From an uncultured Oscillospiraceae bacterium (GTDB lineage Bacteria > Bacillota_A > Clostridia > Oscillospirales > Oscillospiraceae), in the NCBI GenBank assembly GCA_900754605.1, contig CAAEDK010000234.1, positions 1 through 13,840 of the forward strand: a DNA stretch of 13,840 nt, read 5' to 3'. Below are positions 6,439-13,582 of the stretch, one piece after another; position 1 is the first letter of the stretch; each line of letters opens with the position of its first letter. The notes under the pieces are model-generated. The model saw only the letters and a list, made by a program, of their open reading frames with translations. It was not told the DNA's origin and ran no database searches. The position numbers and the translations under genes were made by a program.

Positions 6439-6897
6439 TTGAAGATCCTTGTATTTTCCGACTCCCACCGTTCCTGGTCCGGCATGATCCAGGCCATCGA
6501 CGAGCAGCAGCCCGACCAGGTCATCCACCTGGGAGACCTGGTCTCCGATGCAGAGGAGATGTCCTATCTCTACCCTAAGCTTCCCATCTGCATGGTCCCG
6601 GGCAACTGCGACGGCTGGACCACCGTCCCCGCCATCAAGCAGATCACTCTTCAAGGGCGCAGTATCCTCCTGTCCCACGGACACCTGTGGGGCGTTAAAT
6701 CCGGCTATGACGCCGCCGTCGCCCAGGCCCGGGCGGCCGAAGCGGATATTCTCCTCTTCGGCCACACCCATCAGCCCCTCTGTCAACAGCGGGAGGACGG
6801 ACTGTGGGTACTCAACCCGGGCCCCAGCCGCTCCAGCTATGGTACCATCTTGCTGGAAGATGGGCTGATTCGCTGCACCCTGACCCGTCTGGTCTGA
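6439..6897 (+). CDS. Metallophosphoesterase, YfcE/MJ0936 type phosphodiesterase
   Basis: This 152-residue single-domain calcineurin-like phosphoesterase has all the metal-binding motifs in order: FSDSH (Asp8, His10), LGDL (Asp33), GNCD (Asn56, Asp58), SHGH (His80) and FGHTH (His109, His111). Relatives hydrolyse phosphodiesters with two metal ions, usually Mn; the natural substrate is not known for most. Although the frame is open back to 6364, the start is taken as TTG at 6439. AAGGTG at 6427-6432 lies six bases before it, and the protein then begins MKILVFSDSH, the usual family start. It is divergent from the small-gene cluster and 50 bases upstream of cls, probably co-transcribed with it. 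Similar genes often sit next to rdgB; not here. Confidence 0.92.
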   Translation: MKILVFSDSHRSWSGMIQAIDEQQPDQVIHLGDLVSDAEEMSYLYPKLPICMVPGNCDGWTTVPAIKQITLQGRSILLSHGHLWGVKSGYDAAVAQARAAEADILLFGHTHQPLCQQREDGLWVLNPGPSRSSYGTILLEDGLIRCTLTRLV

Positions 6898-6947
6898 TCC
6901 GTTCCACTCCCATACAGTCCAGCCGTTCCAAAAAGGAGGCGTATTCT

Positions 6948-8474
6948 GTGAAAAAGGTCCTGTATATCCTGTTTCACCGCTCCGTCTTGGTGGCCCTGTC
7001 CCTGCTGGCCCAAGTGGTCACGCTGGTGGTCATGGTCAACATTTTCTCCGAATATATCAACAGTTTCTACTGGTGCTGCATCGCCATCAGTGTGATTGCG
7101 GCTCTGCTGATTTTGGGCAGCCGCATTGAGCCCGCCTATAAGATCGCCTGGCTGCTGCTCATTTTGCCCTTCCCTGTATTTGGAGGCATCTTCTATCTGC
7201 TTGTAGGCGGCGGTCACATCCCCAAGCGGATCAGCCGCCGGATGCGCCGTGTGGCCGAACAGTCAGAGGAAAACCTGCGTGAGGACTTCAAGGCTGATGA
7301 CCTGCTCCCATTGGGAGAGGATGCCGCCGGGCAGGCCCGTTATTTGGAGCGCTTTGCTCACTGTCCCGCCTATACGAACACAGAAACGGAATACTTCGCC
7401 CTGGGAGACCTGGTCTTTCCCCGAATGCTGGAGGAACTGAGAAAGGCAGAGAGGTACATCTTCCTGGAATACTTCATTCTCCAGCCAGGCGTCTTTTGGG
7501 ACAGTATTCTGGAAATCCTGGAGGAGAAGGCCGCCCAGGGCGTGGAGGTCCGGCTGATCTATGACGACATGGGCTGTATCTTCAGCCTCCCCCGGGACTA
7601 CAATGAGCAGCTGGCGGCCCGGGGCATCCAGTGCCGGGTATTCAACCGCTTTGTTCCAATTATGTCCCTGCGGCTGAACAACCGCGACCACCGGAAGCTG
7701 ATGATTATTGACGGAAAGGTGGGCTTCACCGGCGGAATCAACCTGGCGGATGAATACATCAATCAGCGGGAGCGCTTCGGCCACTGGAAGGACAGCGCCA
7801 TCCTGCTGGAGGGGGACGCGGTTTGGTCCATGACGGTCATGTTCCTCACCATGTGGGATCACTGCTGCGGCTGGGAGGAGGAGTTTTGCCATTTCCGGCC
7901 GGAGCCCTCCGCCGTGCGCCCCTGGACCGGCTATGTCCAGCCCTATACGGACACGCCCCTGGATCGTGAGACAGTTGGGCAGGCAGTCTATCTGAATATG
8001 ATCTCCAAGGCCCGGAAATACATCTATATCACCACCCCATATCTGGTCATTGACGTTGCCACAAACACTGCCCTGTGCAACGCAGCCAAAGCCGGGGTGG
8101 ATGTACGTATCATCACCCCTCACATCCCAGATAAGCGCTATGTGTTTGAAGTGACCAGAGCCCACTACCCCCCTCTTCTGGAAGCCGGTGTCCACATTTA
8201 TGAGTACACTCCTGGTTTTATCCATGCCAAAAACTTTGTCGTGGACGACCGCTTCGCCACGGTTGGCACTGTAAATCTGGATTACCGCAGCCTGTTCCTC
8301 CACTTCGAGGACGGCGTCTGGCTGTGCGAAGCCCCTTGCATCCAGGACATTCGGAAGGACTTTGAAGACACCTTGGCCGTGTGCCAGCGCATCTCCCTTC
8401 GCCAGTGGCGGCATCTCAACCCCCTTCTCCAGCTATACCGCAACATCCTGCGTATCTTTGCTCCTCTAATGTAA
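6948..8474 (+). CDS. cls: Cardiolipin synthase
   Basis: This membrane phospholipase-D-family enzyme condenses two phosphatidylglycerols into cardiolipin and glycerol. At 508 residues it has the full-length bacterial form. Hydrophobic segments at about 12-32, 43-59 and 66-86 form the N-terminal PLDNuc_N-type anchor. Two HKD motifs follow: HRKLMIID (His248, Lys250, Asp255) and HAKNFVVD (His426, Lys428, Asp433), each with its downstream Gly/Asn positions (GGIN, TVNLD). The frame is open upstream to 6804, overlapping the phosphoesterase gene, but AAAGGAGG at 6932-6939 lies eight bases before a GTG at 6948, giving a start of MKKVLYILFH. It ends 11 bases before a strong shared terminator. No feature suggests loss of function. 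Confidence 0.95.
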   Translation: MKKVLYILFHRSVLVALSLLAQVVTLVVMVNIFSEYINSFYWCCIAISVIAALLILGSRIEPAYKIAWLLLILPFPVFGGIFYLLVGGGHIPKRISRRMRRVAEQSEENLREDFKADDLLPLGEDAAGQARYLERFAHCPAYTNTETEYFALGDLVFPRMLEELRKAERYIFLEYFILQPGVFWDSILEILEEKAAQGVEVRLIYDDMGCIFSLPRDYNEQLAARGIQCRVFNRFVPIMSLRLNNRDHRKLMIIDGKVGFTGGINLADEYINQRERFGHWKDSAILLEGDAVWSMTVMFLTMWDHCCGWEEEFCHFRPEPSAVRPWTGYVQPYTDTPLDRETVGQAVYLNMISKARKYIYITTPYLVIDVATNTALCNAAKAGVDVRIITPHIPDKRYVFEVTRAHYPPLLEAGVHIYEYTPGFIHAKNFVVDDRFATVGTVNLDYRSLFLHFEDGVWLCEAPCIQDIRKDFEDTLAVCQRISLRQWRHLNPLLQLYRNILRIFAPLM

Positions 8475-8475
8475 C

Positions 8476-8526
8476 AAAAAAGGACCCCGGGAGACCTCTT
8501 CATCGAAAGATCTCCCGGGGTTTTCT
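8476..8526. terminator. Bidirectional terminator between cls and the DUF3810 gene
   Basis: A 10-bp stem CCCCGGGAGA/TCTCCCGGGG (8485-8494 against 8511-8520) encloses a 16-base loop that can pair further (CTCTT with AAAGA-type bases). TTTTCT follows on the plus strand, and a run of six A precedes it, giving a U-tract leftward. It serves cls on the plus strand and the DUF3810 gene, whose stop codon is at 8531-8533, on the minus strand. Confidence 0.87.
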
Positions 8527-8530
8527 ACAC

Positions 8531-9634
8531 TCAGATCTGGTCCCCTCCAAAATAGGCCGCCAGCAGGTCCACACAGGCCCCGTAGGAGCGCATCCCCAGT
8601 TCCTGACCGTTCCCCTTCAAAAAGGAGTCATACACCCGCTCTGCCGCGTCCTCCATTGGGGAGGCCAGCGCCGCCCAATAGGCATTGTTAGCATTCCAGT
8701 CGTCCGCCAGTTCCTGAGTAAAATATCTCTGCACAATGTCCTGCCATGCCGACCGGTCCACTGGAGCCAGGGCATTACACAACTGGATCAGCCCCATCAG
8801 ATAACCGGAGTACTGATACACCGTATCCCCGCTGGTCACCGCCGCCAGTATCCCCACAAAGTTCGCCTCTTGCTCCGAGGCTACCATCCGCTGGTGTGCC
8901 ATCTCGTGGGCCACTGTGGCCGGAAGGAGGCAGGCGGGTGCGTCCACATTCACATTGGCCTCTCCGGTAAACGGGAAATATACCCCAGTAAATCCCAACC
9001 TGCTTTGTAGTCGGGAGAAGAAGATGGGCTTGGCCCTGGTCTGACCCTCTAGAGCCAGGAACGGAAACTTCTGGGACACATTCTCGTAGATTTCCGGCCC
9101 ACGGGCCAAGATTTCATCTTGATCCACGGTAAATTGGCCGGTCTCATCCCGCTCCACCTGTATGGAAAGTTCCGCCGCCCGCTGAGCAAACAGAGCGGTC
9201 ACCTGAATCAGTGTCTCCACCGGATATGGCTGAACTCTCAGGCCGCTCTTTTCCTGAAAGCCGGAAGCATAGTAGGCCGCATTCCACATCCAGCAGAAAC
9301 CGCACCACAGCCACAGAAGCACAGAAAACAGTGCTGTCATCCGGCGGCCAAAGATCCGGCCGTCCCGGCTCCGGAGCAATCCGGCCACAGTCCAGATCAG
9401 CCAGAGGACACAGCTGGTCAGGAGCAGGACGGTCAGCAGTTCCGCCACCGAACACCAGGGGATCCGCCCCCACAGGCGGCCCAGCTGCTGTTCCGCTGGA
9501 GCCATCACGCTGGATACCCAATGCTCCATCAGAGCCTGATCCCACTTCCGTGTCTCAAACAGCAGGACCAGCAGGGCAGGCAGGACCAGGGCCACGCCCC
9601 AGACAAGTGTACGCCTTCCCATTCGTCTTTCCAT
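8531..9634 (-). CDS. DUF3810 family membrane protein with a gluzincin-type HEMAH motif
   Basis: This 367-residue protein has three N-terminal hydrophobic segments (about 10-26, 65-87 and 99-118). A large extracytoplasmic domain follows, with VAHEMAHQ (His243, Glu244, His247) and then ASEQEANFVG, where Glu254 or Glu256 could be the third zinc ligand. That layout fits the DUF3810 family and predicts a zinc metallopeptidase facing outside; activity and substrate are not established. ATG at 9634 has GGGGGGAG four bases upstream; a second ATG at 9622 is possible but has no better site. It begins 12 bases after the tmcAL stop, so the two form one transcript. The active-site residues appear intact. 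Confidence 0.88.
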   Translation of the reverse strand: MERRMGRRTLVWGVALVLPALLVLLFETRKWDQALMEHWVSSVMAPAEQQLGRLWGRIPWCSVAELLTVLLLTSCVLWLIWTVAGLLRSRDGRIFGRRMTALFSVLLWLWCGFCWMWNAAYYASGFQEKSGLRVQPYPVETLIQVTALFAQRAAELSIQVERDETGQFTVDQDEILARGPEIYENVSQKFPFLALEGQTRAKPIFFSRLQSRLGFTGVYFPFTGEANVNVDAPACLLPATVAHEMAHQRMVASEQEANFVGILAAVTSGDTVYQYSGYLMGLIQLCNALAPVDRSAWQDIVQRYFTQELADDWNANNAYWAALASPMEDAAERVYDSFLKGNGQELGMRSYGACVDLLAAYFGGDQI

Positions 9635-9646
9635 CTGTCTCCCCCC

Positions 9647-10855
9647 TTACAGCCGCACCGGCCCAGTGGTCCACTCCCGCCCCGGGACAGGGACCTCCGG
9701 CAGGCACAGGTCATACAAATCGGTGCATTGAACCTCCAGGGAAAACAGCCTACGCCCCGCCTCCTCTAGTTCCCTGGCATGGGCAGGCTTAGTCAAAATC
9801 GGCAGAGCAGCTCGGGACTTCATTTCCTTCAACAGTTCCTGTCCCCTAGCATTGAATCCCAGCACCCGTAAATAGGGAGGCACCTCCGGCCACACCGCCT
9901 GAGTCAGTCCCAGGAAAGCCCATACCAACAGCCGTCTCATCCGCGCCTGTGTCCAGTGCCGGGGCTTGGCCAGCTGTAAAAACTCCTCCAGGGACCGGCA
10001 CCGTTTCCCGGCCCGCTCCAGCCGTGGTGGCAGGCCCTCCGCCGCTCCGCTGTCCGGAATGGCGGCCCAGTCCCCGGCGGTCATGGTCCTCAGTCTGGTC
10101 AGCAGCCCCCGCTCCGCCCGTCGAAGGTCGGGCATCCCGCCCCAGTCTTTCTGTAGAATCTCCGCACCACCGCCTGGGAGGTAGGGCTCTGCCGCCCGCC
10201 AGTTCTCATCCATCAGAAAGGCACGGATCTGGGTTGCAGAGAGAAACTTAGGAAGCGATTCTCCCTCCAGCATACTGTCATGAGAGGCACCCTCCCGGCG
10301 AACTGTCACAGGGCGGATGTCGCTGCCCAGCCTGTCCAAGGCCCGGAGGTACTCCACGCCCAGGTTGTTGTTGGGTGTAGACAGAAGCTCTGCGTGCTCC
10401 GGACCCAGGATCCCACGCACCACCTCCTGCCGGGCGGCGGCAAAGGGCATCCCCTCGTCCACAAATCGGCGCACACCCGCTTCATAGACTGGACTGTTCA
10501 GACACGCAGCCACCTGCCGGAGCCGGTCCACCTCTCCGCACTCGCTCCCGAAAGACAGAACATCCACCACACCGGCAGCAGCTAGGATACCCACCGCCCC
10601 CCGGGCAAAGTTCTCTGCCGAGGATACCGCCCAAACCGTAGGCAGCTCCAGCACCAGGTCCACACCACCCGTCAGCGCCAGCCTGCTCCGGGTCCACTTG
10701 TCCGCCGCTGCACAGCGCCCCCCTTGGATCCAGTTGCCGCTCATCACCGCTACCACTGCGGCATCTTCTCCCAACGCTGCCCTGGTTCGGGCAATCTGAT
10801 AGGCGTGCCCTGTGTGGAAGGGATTATACTCTGCGACAATGCCAACGACTTGCAT
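9647..10855 (-). CDS. tmcAL: tRNA(Met) cytidine acetate ligase (TmcAL, YlbM)
   Basis: TmcAL forms N4-acetylcytidine at the wobble position of elongator tRNA-Met, using acetate and ATP through acetyl-adenylate. The 402-residue length is normal. GIVAEYNPFHTGH (5-17) carries the nucleotidyltransferase HxGH signature. MSGN (38-41), DLVLELPTVWAVSSAENFARGAV (66-88) and PNNNLGVEYL are also typical of the family. An unusual point: the usual QRGEPA-type motif after MSG(N/H) reads IQGGRCA here, with Gly where Arg is expected (residue 45). AGGAGG lies seven bases before the ATG at 10855. It is the first gene of a minus-strand pair with the DUF3810 gene and is divergent from ackA, whose product makes acetate, one of its substrates. 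Family assignment is firm; activity with the altered motif is untested. Confidence 0.93.
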   Translation of the reverse strand: MQVVGIVAEYNPFHTGHAYQIARTRAALGEDAAVVAVMSGNWIQGGRCAAADKWTRSRLALTGGVDLVLELPTVWAVSSAENFARGAVGILAAAGVVDVLSFGSECGEVDRLRQVAACLNSPVYEAGVRRFVDEGMPFAAARQEVVRGILGPEHAELLSTPNNNLGVEYLRALDRLGSDIRPVTVRREGASHDSMLEGESLPKFLSATQIRAFLMDENWRAAEPYLPGGGAEILQKDWGGMPDLRRAERGLLTRLRTMTAGDWAAIPDSGAAEGLPPRLERAGKRCRSLEEFLQLAKPRHWTQARMRRLLVWAFLGLTQAVWPEVPPYLRVLGFNARGQELLKEMKSRAALPILTKPAHARELEEAGRRLFSLEVQCTDLYDLCLPEVPVPGREWTTGPVRL

Positions 10856-10901
10856 AGATTGACCTCCTGGTGAATTATCTTCCTTTTTTTCAGAAAAGTA
10901 G

Positions 10902-10930
10902 TTGTCCTGCTTTCTAAAAAGCGGTACAAT
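10902..10930 (+). promoter_or_regulatory. Promoter of ackA
   Basis: TTGTCC (10902-10907) and TACAAT (10925-10930) lie 17 bases apart, a good sigma-A type match. Transcription would start near 10937, giving a leader of about 180 bases. In that leader I see a weak AAGGC/GCCTT hairpin near 10983-11001 and a 22-codon reading frame (10941-11009) without a ribosome binding site, but no recognisable riboswitch. The rest of the 263-base divergent spacer up to tmcAL shows nothing clear. Confidence 0.7.
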
Positions 10931-11118
10931 GTAATTAGCTATGGGTTCAGGCTGTCTACCAGTGTACTACAAGCCCGGCCCTAAAGGCAAGTCTGGCCTT
11001 GCAAATTGAACATCCCGCCTCTGCCCTGCGTTCCCCTCCCATCGAGCAGAAAATCAGACCGCGCTTTTCAAAGGAACGCATCCGGCAAGCGGGAACATTG
11101 AAAAGGAGATCGATTCCC

Positions 11119-12315
11119 ATGAACATTCTTGTCATCAATGCTGGCAGTTCCTCTCTGAAGTACCAGCTGCTCAACCCCGACACTCAGGAGGTCCTGGCCA
11201 AGGGCCTGTGTGAGCGTATCGGCCTGGACGGCAAGTTCACCTATAAGCCCGCCGGTAAAGAGGCTATTAAGGACGCCGATGTGTCTATGCCCACCCACTC
11301 CGAGGCCATCCAGACCGTTCTGAATGCCCTGGTAGACCCCAAGAACGGCGTGATCGGCTCTATGAAGGAGATCGACGCGGTGGGCCACCGCGTGGTACAT
11401 GGCGGAGAGAAGTTCGCCCAGTCCGTCCTCATCACCGACGAGGTCATGGACGCCATCGAGGAGTGCAACCCCCTCGCCCCTCTGCACAACCCCGCCAATA
11501 TCATCGGCATCCGCGCCTGCCAGGCCCTCATGCCCGGCACCCCCATGGTTGCCGTGTTTGACACCGCCTTCCATCAGACTATGCCCCCCGTGGCCTACAC
11601 CTATGCCCTGCCCTATGAGTTCTACGAGCAGGACAAGGTCCGCCGCTATGGCTTCCACGGCACCAGCCACAAGTACGTCTCCCAGCGGGCCGCTGCCATG
11701 CTAGGCAAGCCCGCTGAGGAGTTGAAGCTCATCTCCTGCCACTTGGGCAACGGTTCTTCTGTCACCGCTATTGATGGTGGTAAGAGCGTGGACACCTCCA
11801 TGGGCTTCACCCCCCTGGCCGGTCTGCCCATGGGCACCCGCTGCGGCGACATTGATGCCGGTATCCTGGAATATCTGATGAACAAGCACGGCTATGACAT
11901 CAAGGCGATGCTGAACATCCTGAACAAAAAGTCCGGCGTGTTGGGTATCTCCGGCGTGTCCTCTGACTTCCGCGATCTGGAGGATGCCGCTCCCAAGGGC
12001 AATCAGCGGGCTCAGCTGGCACTGGACTCCTTCGAGTATGGCGTCACCAAGCTCATCGGTTCCTATGCCGCCGCTATGGGTGGCGTAGATGCCATCATCT
12101 TCACCGCCGGCGTGGGCGAGAACGGCGCGGATAACCGTGTGAACATCACCAAGAAGCTGGCCTTCATGGGCGTGAAGCTGGACGAAGAGAAGAATAAGAT
12201 CCGCGGCCAGGAGATCGATGTCTCTGCCGCCGATGCCAAGGTTCGTGTCCTGGTCATCCCCACCAACGAGGAACTGATGATCGCCATGGATACTGCCGCT
12301 ATCGTTAAGGGCTGA
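11119..12315 (+). CDS. ackA: Acetate kinase
   Basis: This cytoplasmic enzyme converts acetyl phosphate and ADP to acetate and ATP, the main substrate-level ATP step of acetate fermentation. At 398 residues it is full length. Motifs are [12 protein letters not shown] (6-17), [10 protein letters not shown] (90-99), [11 protein letters not shown] (146-156), [11 protein letters not shown] (177-187), HLGNGSSV (208-215), MGTRCGDID (238-246) and TAGVGENG. Arg91, Asp148, His180, Arg241 and Glu384 fall at the numbers of the catalytic residues in the Methanosarcina enzyme. AAAAGGAG (11101-11108) lies 10 bases before the ATG; an upstream extension to 10999 is open but belongs to the leader. It has its own promoter and terminator, and no pta gene is adjacent, unlike the common pta-ackA pair. 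Very C-rich third positions suggest high expression. Confidence 0.97.
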   Translation: MNILVINAGSSSLKYQLLNPDTQEVLAKGLCERIGLDGKFTYKPAGKEAIKDADVSMPTHSEAIQTVLNALVDPKNGVIGSMKEIDAVGHRVVHGGEKFAQSVLITDEVMDAIEECNPLAPLHNPANIIGIRACQALMPGTPMVAVFDTAFHQTMPPVAYTYALPYEFYEQDKVRRYGFHGTSHKYVSQRAAAMLGKPAEELKLISCHLGNGSSVTAIDGGKSVDTSMGFTPLAGLPMGTRCGDIDAGILEYLMNKHGYDIKAMLNILNKKSGVLGISGVSSDFRDLEDAAPKGNQRAQLALDSFEYGVTKLIGSYAAAMGGVDAIIFTAGVGENGADNRVNITKKLAFMGVKLDEEKNKIRGQEIDVSAADAKVRVLVIPTNEELMIAMDTAAIVKG

Positions 12316-12341
12316 GCACCCTATCCTAGCATCCACACAAA

Positions 12342-12379
12342 ATAAAAGATCCAGGCGCATTTGCGCCTGGATCTTTTAT
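12342..12379. terminator. Bidirectional terminator between ackA and the glycosyltransferase gene
   Basis: A perfect 18-bp inverted repeat (12342-12359 against 12362-12379) with a 2-base loop has a GC-rich core (GATCCAGGCGCA) and outer A/T pairs, so each strand ends in TCTTTTAT. It terminates ackA on the plus strand and the glycosyltransferase gene on the minus strand; the TAA stop of the latter (12376-12378) lies inside the stem. Confidence 0.92.
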
Positions 12380-13476
12380 ACCCTATTTGCCTCCAGCTGT
12401 CTCTCAAGCAACCTCATATTTTTCTGTAATCTCAGGTTTGTGGGTGACAGAACCAATGCCTGGCGGGCCTCCTCTAAGGCCAGAGCAATCCGCCCTGTAT
12501 GGTAAAATGCCTGACAGCGCAGATCATAAGGCAGACTGCCCCACGCTTCTGGCTCACAGATGTAGGTGCGCGGGCGCTCCCGAATCGTCAACGCCTGACC
12601 TGTGGCATACAGCACACCGTCCCACTCCTCCCGCTGGTACAGCAGACGTGCCAGTTCCACCCAAGGTTCCCGGAGATAGGGTGCCTCCGCCGCCGCCCGA
12701 AGATACCACTCCAGTGCCTCACTTTGACGGCTCAGTGCAAGGCAGGCACGGGCCAAAAACCGCATGGAGGCCGCCCGCTCATCCCGCCATACCGCCTTCG
12801 GCATAGCCAGATGGCGCTTCAAGGTACGGATGCTGTCCTCCCACTGTCCCCGGAACAAGTACTCCCGGCCCAGATAGTGCATGTTCCGGTCATCCTCTGG
12901 ATCCTCCTCCACAGACAGTTCCAGCAGGGGCAGGTACTGTCCCCGGGATTTTTCCGGATCCGGGTGGTGGTCCAGCTGGATCCCCTCAGCTGCCACCGTA
13001 GGCCCAGGAGCGCCCGCCTCAACCCATTGGAGCACCTCATGCACTGGATGCACCCACCGGTATCCCCGGCGGGCATGGATCTTATCGCTCCAAAACACCA
13101 CACCTTCTGAGCCGTCCTGCTGAAAACTCCAGGTATAGCGGTAGGAAACTCGGTTGCAGCCTGGCTTCCAAGCCCGTTCCAGCGCCTCCCTCCACCCTGG
13201 ATGAAATACCTCATCCAAGTCGGTGCAGACACACAAATCCACATCCTCCGGTATCAGTTCCAGTGACCGATTTCGGGCCGCATCGAACCGCCATGGCTGG
13301 ATCTGCTCCTCGGTAACCTGTGCCCCCCGGGCCCTCAGCCGTTCTACCGTACCATCCTTCGATCCGGTATCCAGCACCACCACCAGGTCAGCCTCTCCCA
13401 TAGAATCCATCCAGCGGTCCACAAATTTCTCCTCATTTTTACAGATCGCGTAAACACACACCTTGCAATTGCCCAC
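12376..13476 (-). CDS. Family 2 glycosyltransferase with C-terminal TPR-like repeats
   Basis: This protein of about 366 residues has an N-terminal GT2 (GT-A fold) domain. Marks are VYAICKNEEKFVDRWMDS (8-25), DTGSKDGT (36-43), the PWRFDAARNRS block and the metal-binding DxD region TDLDE (85-89). Residues from about 190 to 340 look like helical tetratricopeptide-type repeats (for example YLGREYLFRGQWEDS and FLARACLALSRQSEALEWYLRAA). Such GT2-TPR proteins often glycosylate proteins or surface polymers; the acceptor is not shown. The frame is open to an ATG at 13497, but AGGAGG at 13485-13490 falls inside that extension, 8 bases before a GTG at 13476, which I take as the start. It lies about 105 bases downstream of a collagen-like gene on the same strand, a likely substrate by context. 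Confidence 0.88.
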   Translation of the reverse strand: MGNCKVCVYAICKNEEKFVDRWMDSMGEADLVVVLDTGSKDGTVERLRARGAQVTEEQIQPWRFDAARNRSLELIPEDVDLCVCTDLDEVFHPGWREALERAWKPGCNRVSYRYTWSFQQDGSEGVVFWSDKIHARRGYRWVHPVHEVLQWVEAGAPGPTVAAEGIQLDHHPDPEKSRGQYLPLLELSVEEDPEDDRNMHYLGREYLFRGQWEDSIRTLKRHLAMPKAVWRDERAASMRFLARACLALSRQSEALEWYLRAAAEAPYLREPWVELARLLYQREEWDGVLYATGQALTIRERPRTYICEPEAWGSLPYDLRCQAFYHTGRIALALEEARQALVLSPTNLRLQKNMRLLERQLEANRV

Positions 13477-13484
13477 TCTTCCCA

Positions 13485-13490
13485 CCTCCT
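13485..13490 (-). promoter_or_regulatory. Ribosome binding site that sets the glycosyltransferase start
   Basis: AGGAGG on the minus strand is 8 bases before the GTG at 13476. Codons upstream of it, to the ATG at 13497, would put the site inside the coding sequence. Confidence 0.7.
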
Positions 13491-13520
13491 GATTCACATC
13501 TCTTCAGCTTTCTTTCACAC

Positions 13521-13556
13521 TCAGGGGCGGCGTCCCAGCAAGAACGCCGCCCCTGA
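13521..13556. terminator. Strong intercistronic hairpin between the collagen-like gene and the glycosyltransferase gene
   Basis: A perfect 13-bp stem (13521-13533 against 13544-13556) closes a 10-base loop. On the plus strand it is followed by TCTTTTATTTCT, a terminator-like U-tract. On the minus strand, in which both neighbouring genes are read, it is followed by GTGTGAAAG with no U-tract. It may thus stop antisense transcription from the right of the window's left-hand genes while letting the minus-strand transcript pass, or act as an mRNA-stabilising hairpin. Confidence 0.65.
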
Positions 13557-13582
13557 TCTTTTATTTCTCTACGCTGTGTCCA

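Noticed and set aside
7263..8414. A 383-codon minus-strand frame opposite cls
   Set aside because: It lies antisense to an intact cardiolipin synthase with both HKD motifs, and has no ribosome binding site or recognisable protein features.
9119..9792. Plus-strand frames of about 200 codons opposite DUF3810 and tmcAL
   Set aside because: They give Pro/Ser/Arg-rich translations typical of the antisense of GC-rich genes and cross the boundary between two real genes.
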